A stretch of 35,029 bases of DNA from contig JADFXP010000025.1 of assembly GCA_015233465.1 (NCBI GenBank), forward strand, positions 1 to 35,029, in the 5' to 3' direction. The notes beneath the pieces were generated by a model. That model was not told the DNA's origin. It saw only the letters and a list, made by a program, of their open reading frames with translations, and did not search any database. The position numbers and the translations under genes are program-made. The DNA comes from Candidatus Magnetominusculus dajiuhuensis (GTDB lineage: Bacteria > Nitrospirota > Thermodesulfovibrionia > Thermodesulfovibrionales > Magnetobacteriaceae). Positions 32,026 through 35,029 of the stretch are shown here, in pieces; position 1 is the first letter of the stretch, and every line of letters begins with the position of its first letter.

Positions 32026-33564
32026 ATGGAATGTAGAATTTTATGTGTAGATGACAGCCCAGTAAATCTAACTATCTTAAGCTCTATGCTTAAACGATGG
32101 GGATATGAGCCGATTATTTTAGAGGACGGCACTAAGACCATTGAACTGATTAAACAAGGGAATATTGATCTGGTACTTTTAGACATTCTGATGCCTGATA
32201 TTGATGGTTTTGAGATATGCAGGATGATTAAGGCAGATGAATATCTTAGACATATTCCAGTGGTCTTATTAACAGGGCTTACTTCAAAGGAAGATAGAAT
32301 AAAAGGGATAGAGGCTGGGGCTGAGGATTTCATATCAAAGCCATTTGATCAAGCAGAGGTGCTGGCAAGGATAAAGATGCTTTTAAAGATGAAGCGTCTT
32401 AATGATAATCTCAATATTGCATATAGCAATATGTCAAACCTTGCGCAATTTGGCGAGGATATGATTAAAAATTATGACCCGTTAAGTTTTGAATTTATCC
32501 CTATGCTTGACAGGGTTGTGCTGCAAATAATCAGACAGGATATGTCGGTTTCAGATAAACCTGAGATTGTGATTATTGGTATTAGAGATGACCGTCAGCA
32601 AAATTGGTTTTGGTATAAATATCATTATGATTATTTAAAAAATGGAGGTCCCAGATTAAAATTAAATCGAATTGAACTTCATCTTAAAATTCATGAGACT
32701 CTGCACCTGCCTCCATATGGACAATCAAAATTACTTTATCGTAATATTAAAGGCTTAGGCGGTTCTGAATTTGGGTGTTTTACTAAATTACTCAATAAGA
32801 TTGATATAGAGATTCAAAATCTCGTCTGTTATTTAAGCAGAAATGTGATAATCTTTACGCTTAATTATGGCAGGGATGTGATTAATTATGATACTGCGGT
32901 ATTAAATAGTTTTGTGGTACAGAGTTTATTTTTTAGATCATTATCGCTGCATGTAAGGGATATTGAAGAGGGTTTTGGATATTTAATTAAGTCTTTGGCA
33001 GTTGCCTCAGAGGTCAATGACGAGGATACTGGTAATCATATTTTAAGGGTAGGCAGTTATTGCGGTGAACTTGCTCAAAGTCTTGGAATGTCGCAGGATT
33101 TTGTAAGGATAATAAAACTTCAGGCACAGCTTCATGATGTAGGCAAGATTCATGAACCTTCATCTATCTTGAAAAAGCCTTTAAAACTGACTCCAGAGGA
33201 ATGGAAGGAGATGCAGAAACATACCATCTATGGGGCAAAGATAATCGGAGATCATGAAAGATTAAGAATGGGTAAGGTTATAGCCTTGACACATCATGAG
33301 AGATGGGATGGCAGCGGTTATCCTAATGGCTTAAAGGGCGAGGATATCCCTGTGGAAGGCAGGATAATTAATCTTGCTGATCAATATGATGCCCTAAGAA
33401 ATGCCCGTCCTTATAAAAATGCAATTGACCATGACACAACCTGTAAGATTATTATAGAAGGTGACGGAAGAACCATGCCTTGTCATTTTTGTCCAGATGT
33501 GTTAAATGCCTTTGTTAAGATAAATAAGAGATTTGAGGAATTATATAATGAATTAAGAGGGTAG
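32026..33564 (+). CDS. Response regulator with HD-GYP cyclic-di-GMP phosphodiesterase output
   Basis: The 512-residue protein has an N-terminal receiver domain (ILCVDDSP with D9/D10, phosphoacceptor D53 in LLDILMPD, lysine in SKPF). Residues ~130-320 hold an unassigned middle region (for example [14 protein letters not shown]). The HD-GYP domain is intact: [14 protein letters not shown] with H370/D371, [13 protein letters not shown] and [15 protein letters not shown]. It likely degrades c-di-GMP when phosphorylated. The cognate kinase is not adjacent; the orphan kinase at 12810-13802 is a possible but unproven partner. AAGGAAAAG precedes ATG 32026. Confidence 0.92.
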   Translation: MECRILCVDDSPVNLTILSSMLKRWGYEPIILEDGTKTIELIKQGNIDLVLLDILMPDIDGFEICRMIKADEYLRHIPVVLLTGLTSKEDRIKGIEAGAEDFISKPFDQAEVLARIKMLLKMKRLNDNLNIAYSNMSNLAQFGEDMIKNYDPLSFEFIPMLDRVVLQIIRQDMSVSDKPEIVIIGIRDDRQQNWFWYKYHYDYLKNGGPRLKLNRIELHLKIHETLHLPPYGQSKLLYRNIKGLGGSEFGCFTKLLNKIDIEIQNLVCYLSRNVIIFTLNYGRDVINYDTAVLNSFVVQSLFFRSLSLHVRDIEEGFGYLIKSLAVASEVNDEDTGNHILRVGSYCGELAQSLGMSQDFVRIIKLQAQLHDVGKIHEPSSILKKPLKLTPEEWKEMQKHTIYGAKIIGDHERLRMGKVIALTHHERWDGSGYPNGLKGEDIPVEGRIINLADQYDALRNARPYKNAIDHDTTCKIIIEGDGRTMPCHFCPDVLNAFVKINKRFEELYNELRG

Positions 33565-33594
33565 TTGCAGGGCAACACCCATAGGAGACATATA

Positions 33595-34695
33595 TTGAAG
33601 ATAGCGGTAACAGGATTTTCCAACTGTGGTAAGACTACAGTATTTAATGCCTTAACTGGACAGAATATCCCTACAACCATATACACTGGCGCTGTAGAAG
33701 ACCCTGTAATGGGTGTTGTAAAGGTGCCTGATGAGCGGGTTGACAGGCTTTCAGAGATATTTGACCCTCTTAAAATCACATATGCAACCATAGAATTTAT
33801 TGATTATATGGGGATTGCAACCGGCGAGAATGACCGTAACCGCAAGGTATTTGAATTATTTAAGGATGCAGATGCCTTAGTTGAAGTGGTTAGGGCATTT
33901 AGTGATGATTCTGTATTACATCCTGAAGGGTCGGTTGATGCTGTGCGTGATGCGGATAATTTTGAGATTGAGTTAATGCTTTTGGACTTAGAATTAATAG
34001 AAAAGAGACTTCAAAGGATGGAAGAGTCTATTAAAAGGGGCAAGAAGATAGAACAGTCTGAAAAGGAAATACTGCTAAAGTGTAAGGAAGCCCTTGATAA
34101 TAATACGGCGCTCCGAAATATTACTTTTACGCATGAAGAATTAAAGGCAATTAGTCATCTTCAATTTGTATCAATAATGCCAAAGATTATTATTGTAAAT
34201 ATATCTGAAGAAGATATAAAAGGCGATAAATCAGCGTCCTTTGCAGAGTCAATATCTAAGAAACTTGGATTTGATAAAAATAAAATCATTGTACTCTGCG
34301 GTAAGGTAGAGATGGAGATTGCGCAGTTAGAAAAGAACGAAGCAAAGGAATTTCTTATAGAACTTGGGATTAATGAGCCAGCAATGTCGGTGGTAATAAA
34401 AAAGAGTTATGAATTGTTAGGGCTTACATCATTTTTAACCGTTGGAAAGGAAGAGGTTAGGGCGTGGACTATTCCGATTAATTGTCCTGCTCCTCAGGCA
34501 GCAGGGAAGATTCATTCAGATATAGAGCAGGGCTTTATAAAGGCTGAAACAATATCTTATGATGATTTTATAGCAACTGGTTCAATGCAAGAGGCGCGCA
34601 AGGCTGGACGGCTCAGATTAGAAGGCAAAAACTATTTGGTACAATCTGGGGATATTATTGATTTTCGGTTTAATGTGACAAAACAATCGAAATAA
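33595..34695 (+). CDS. YchF/Obg-related GTPase with C-terminal TGS-like (DUF933) domain
   Basis: The preferred start is TTG 33595, with AGGAG (33583-33587) seven bases upstream, so the product (366 residues) begins KIAVTGFSNCGKTTVFNALT. An earlier TTG at 33565 directly abuts the previous stop. G1 is GFSNCGKT, G3 is degenerate (FIDYMG) and the YchF-like NxxE is NISE. A central coiled-coil (residues ~115-165) precedes the C-terminal DUF933/TGS segment with EVRAWTI, PAPQAAGKIHSDIE and RLEGKNYLVQSGD. It is shorter and more diverged than canonical YchF, so it is probably a paralogue and its role is uncertain. Confidence 0.85.
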   Translation: MKIAVTGFSNCGKTTVFNALTGQNIPTTIYTGAVEDPVMGVVKVPDERVDRLSEIFDPLKITYATIEFIDYMGIATGENDRNRKVFELFKDADALVEVVRAFSDDSVLHPEGSVDAVRDADNFEIELMLLDLELIEKRLQRMEESIKRGKKIEQSEKEILLKCKEALDNNTALRNITFTHEELKAISHLQFVSIMPKIIIVNISEEDIKGDKSASFAESISKKLGFDKNKIIVLCGKVEMEIAQLEKNEAKEFLIELGINEPAMSVVIKKSYELLGLTSFLTVGKEEVRAWTIPINCPAPQAAGKIHSDIEQGFIKAETISYDDFIATGSMQEARKAGRLRLEGKNYLVQSGDIIDFRFNVTKQSK

Positions 34696-34740
34696 TTTTT
34701 TTAAAAGTGAAAAAAATAATGCCTCATTCAATTATTAAGG

Positions 34741-34770
34741 TTGTCTTTTGTCGTTATAGTAGTATATAAT
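34741..34770 (+). promoter_or_regulatory. Sigma-70-type promoter for the PIG-L gene
   Basis: TTGTCT (34741-34746) and a perfect TATAAT (34765-34770) are 18 bp apart. The start would fall near 34777, leaving a leader of about 70 bases before ATG 34847. Confidence 0.5.
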
Positions 34771-34846
34771 CATAATTATTGTAATGATAGACTTAAGAAT
34801 TTGAATGAAGACTATTGAAAAGAGATAAGGTTTGTTGGGAGCTTAA

Positions 34847-35029
34847 ATGAATATATTGGCAATAGGCGCGCATTTTGATGATGCAGAGATAGGCTGCGGA
34901 GGGGCTTTAGCAAAACATAGAGCTAATGGCGACAGGGTAATAATACAGGTAATTACTCATTCAGAGTACACAAATCATGATGGTACTCAATTTAGAGGCG
35001 ATGGGATAGCATTTAAAGAGGGGCAAAAA
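34847..35029 (+). CDS. PIG-L (LmbE-like) family deacetylase, N-terminal part
   Basis: The first 61 codons of a gene that runs off the window. The N-terminus MNILAIGAHFDDAEIGCGG matches the zinc-binding AHxDDxxxxxGG box of PIG-L/LmbE deacetylases, with F in place of the usual P. These enzymes remove N-acetyl groups from amino sugars such as GlcNAc conjugates. GGGAG (34837-34841) lies five bases before ATG 34847. It begins a separate transcription unit with its own promoter. Confidence 0.85.
   Translation, partial: MNILAIGAHFDDAEIGCGGALAKHRANGDRVIIQVITHSEYTNHDGTQFRGDGIAFKEGQK

Overview
The window comes from an AT-rich, Gram-negative, respiring bacterium. Lipid A/Kdo genes (lpxB, kdtA) show an LPS outer membrane. 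A large block of quinone-linked and c-type-cytochrome redox genes shows anaerobic or microaerobic respiration. A b6f-like Rieske/cytochrome b complex, a NapA-type molybdoenzyme and many NapG/NapH-type ferredoxins fit Nitrospirota (Thermodesulfovibrionia-like) best. This is inference from gene content; no marker gene here settles it.

Left flank (1-9150, mostly housekeeping): a tRNA-Phe gene with its own promoter; a convergent methyltransferase; a tight operon trpD - DegT aminotransferase - lpxB - kdtA; an rlmB-type rRNA methyltransferase; a small possible leader ORF; a UvrD/PcrA-type helicase; and an orphan gatC. After gatC come a lone AIPR-type (abortive infection) gene on the minus strand and what may be the first codons of a lost gatA.

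Central redox island (11191-30512): minus-strand genes encode an NrfCD-like quinone module, a soluble histidine kinase with a Cys-rich C-terminus and a MauM/NapG-like ferredoxin. A 222-bp divergent control region with two dyads separates them from a long plus-strand series: FAD/NAD(P) oxidoreductase with extra Fe-S sites, Rieske protein, fused cytochrome b, a 10-CxxCH cytochrome, a NapA-type molybdoenzyme, then NapG-like, NapH-like with a periplasmic extension, NapH-like with a Met/His-rich repeat head, MauM/NapG-like, NapG, NapH. The proposed flow is from (mena)quinol through the Rieske/b complex and/or several NapGH-type quinol dehydrogenases to the periplasmic cytochrome and the molybdoenzyme. 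The NAD(P)-type flavoprotein may link the bc complex to the nicotinamide pool. NapB, NapC and NapD are not seen. This layout is the most unusual thing in the window.

Right flank (30586-35029): mnmE, a REC/HD-GYP response regulator, a YchF-like GTPase and the start of a PIG-L deacetylase gene.

A family of double-hairpin palindromic repeats lies in the gaps, singly or as inverted pairs. It has altered coding ends and one ribosome-binding site in the island. Several other short inverted or tandem repeats are present. No CRISPR array, insertion-sequence transposase, rRNA or replication origin was seen. No gene-free stretch exceeds about 260 bp.
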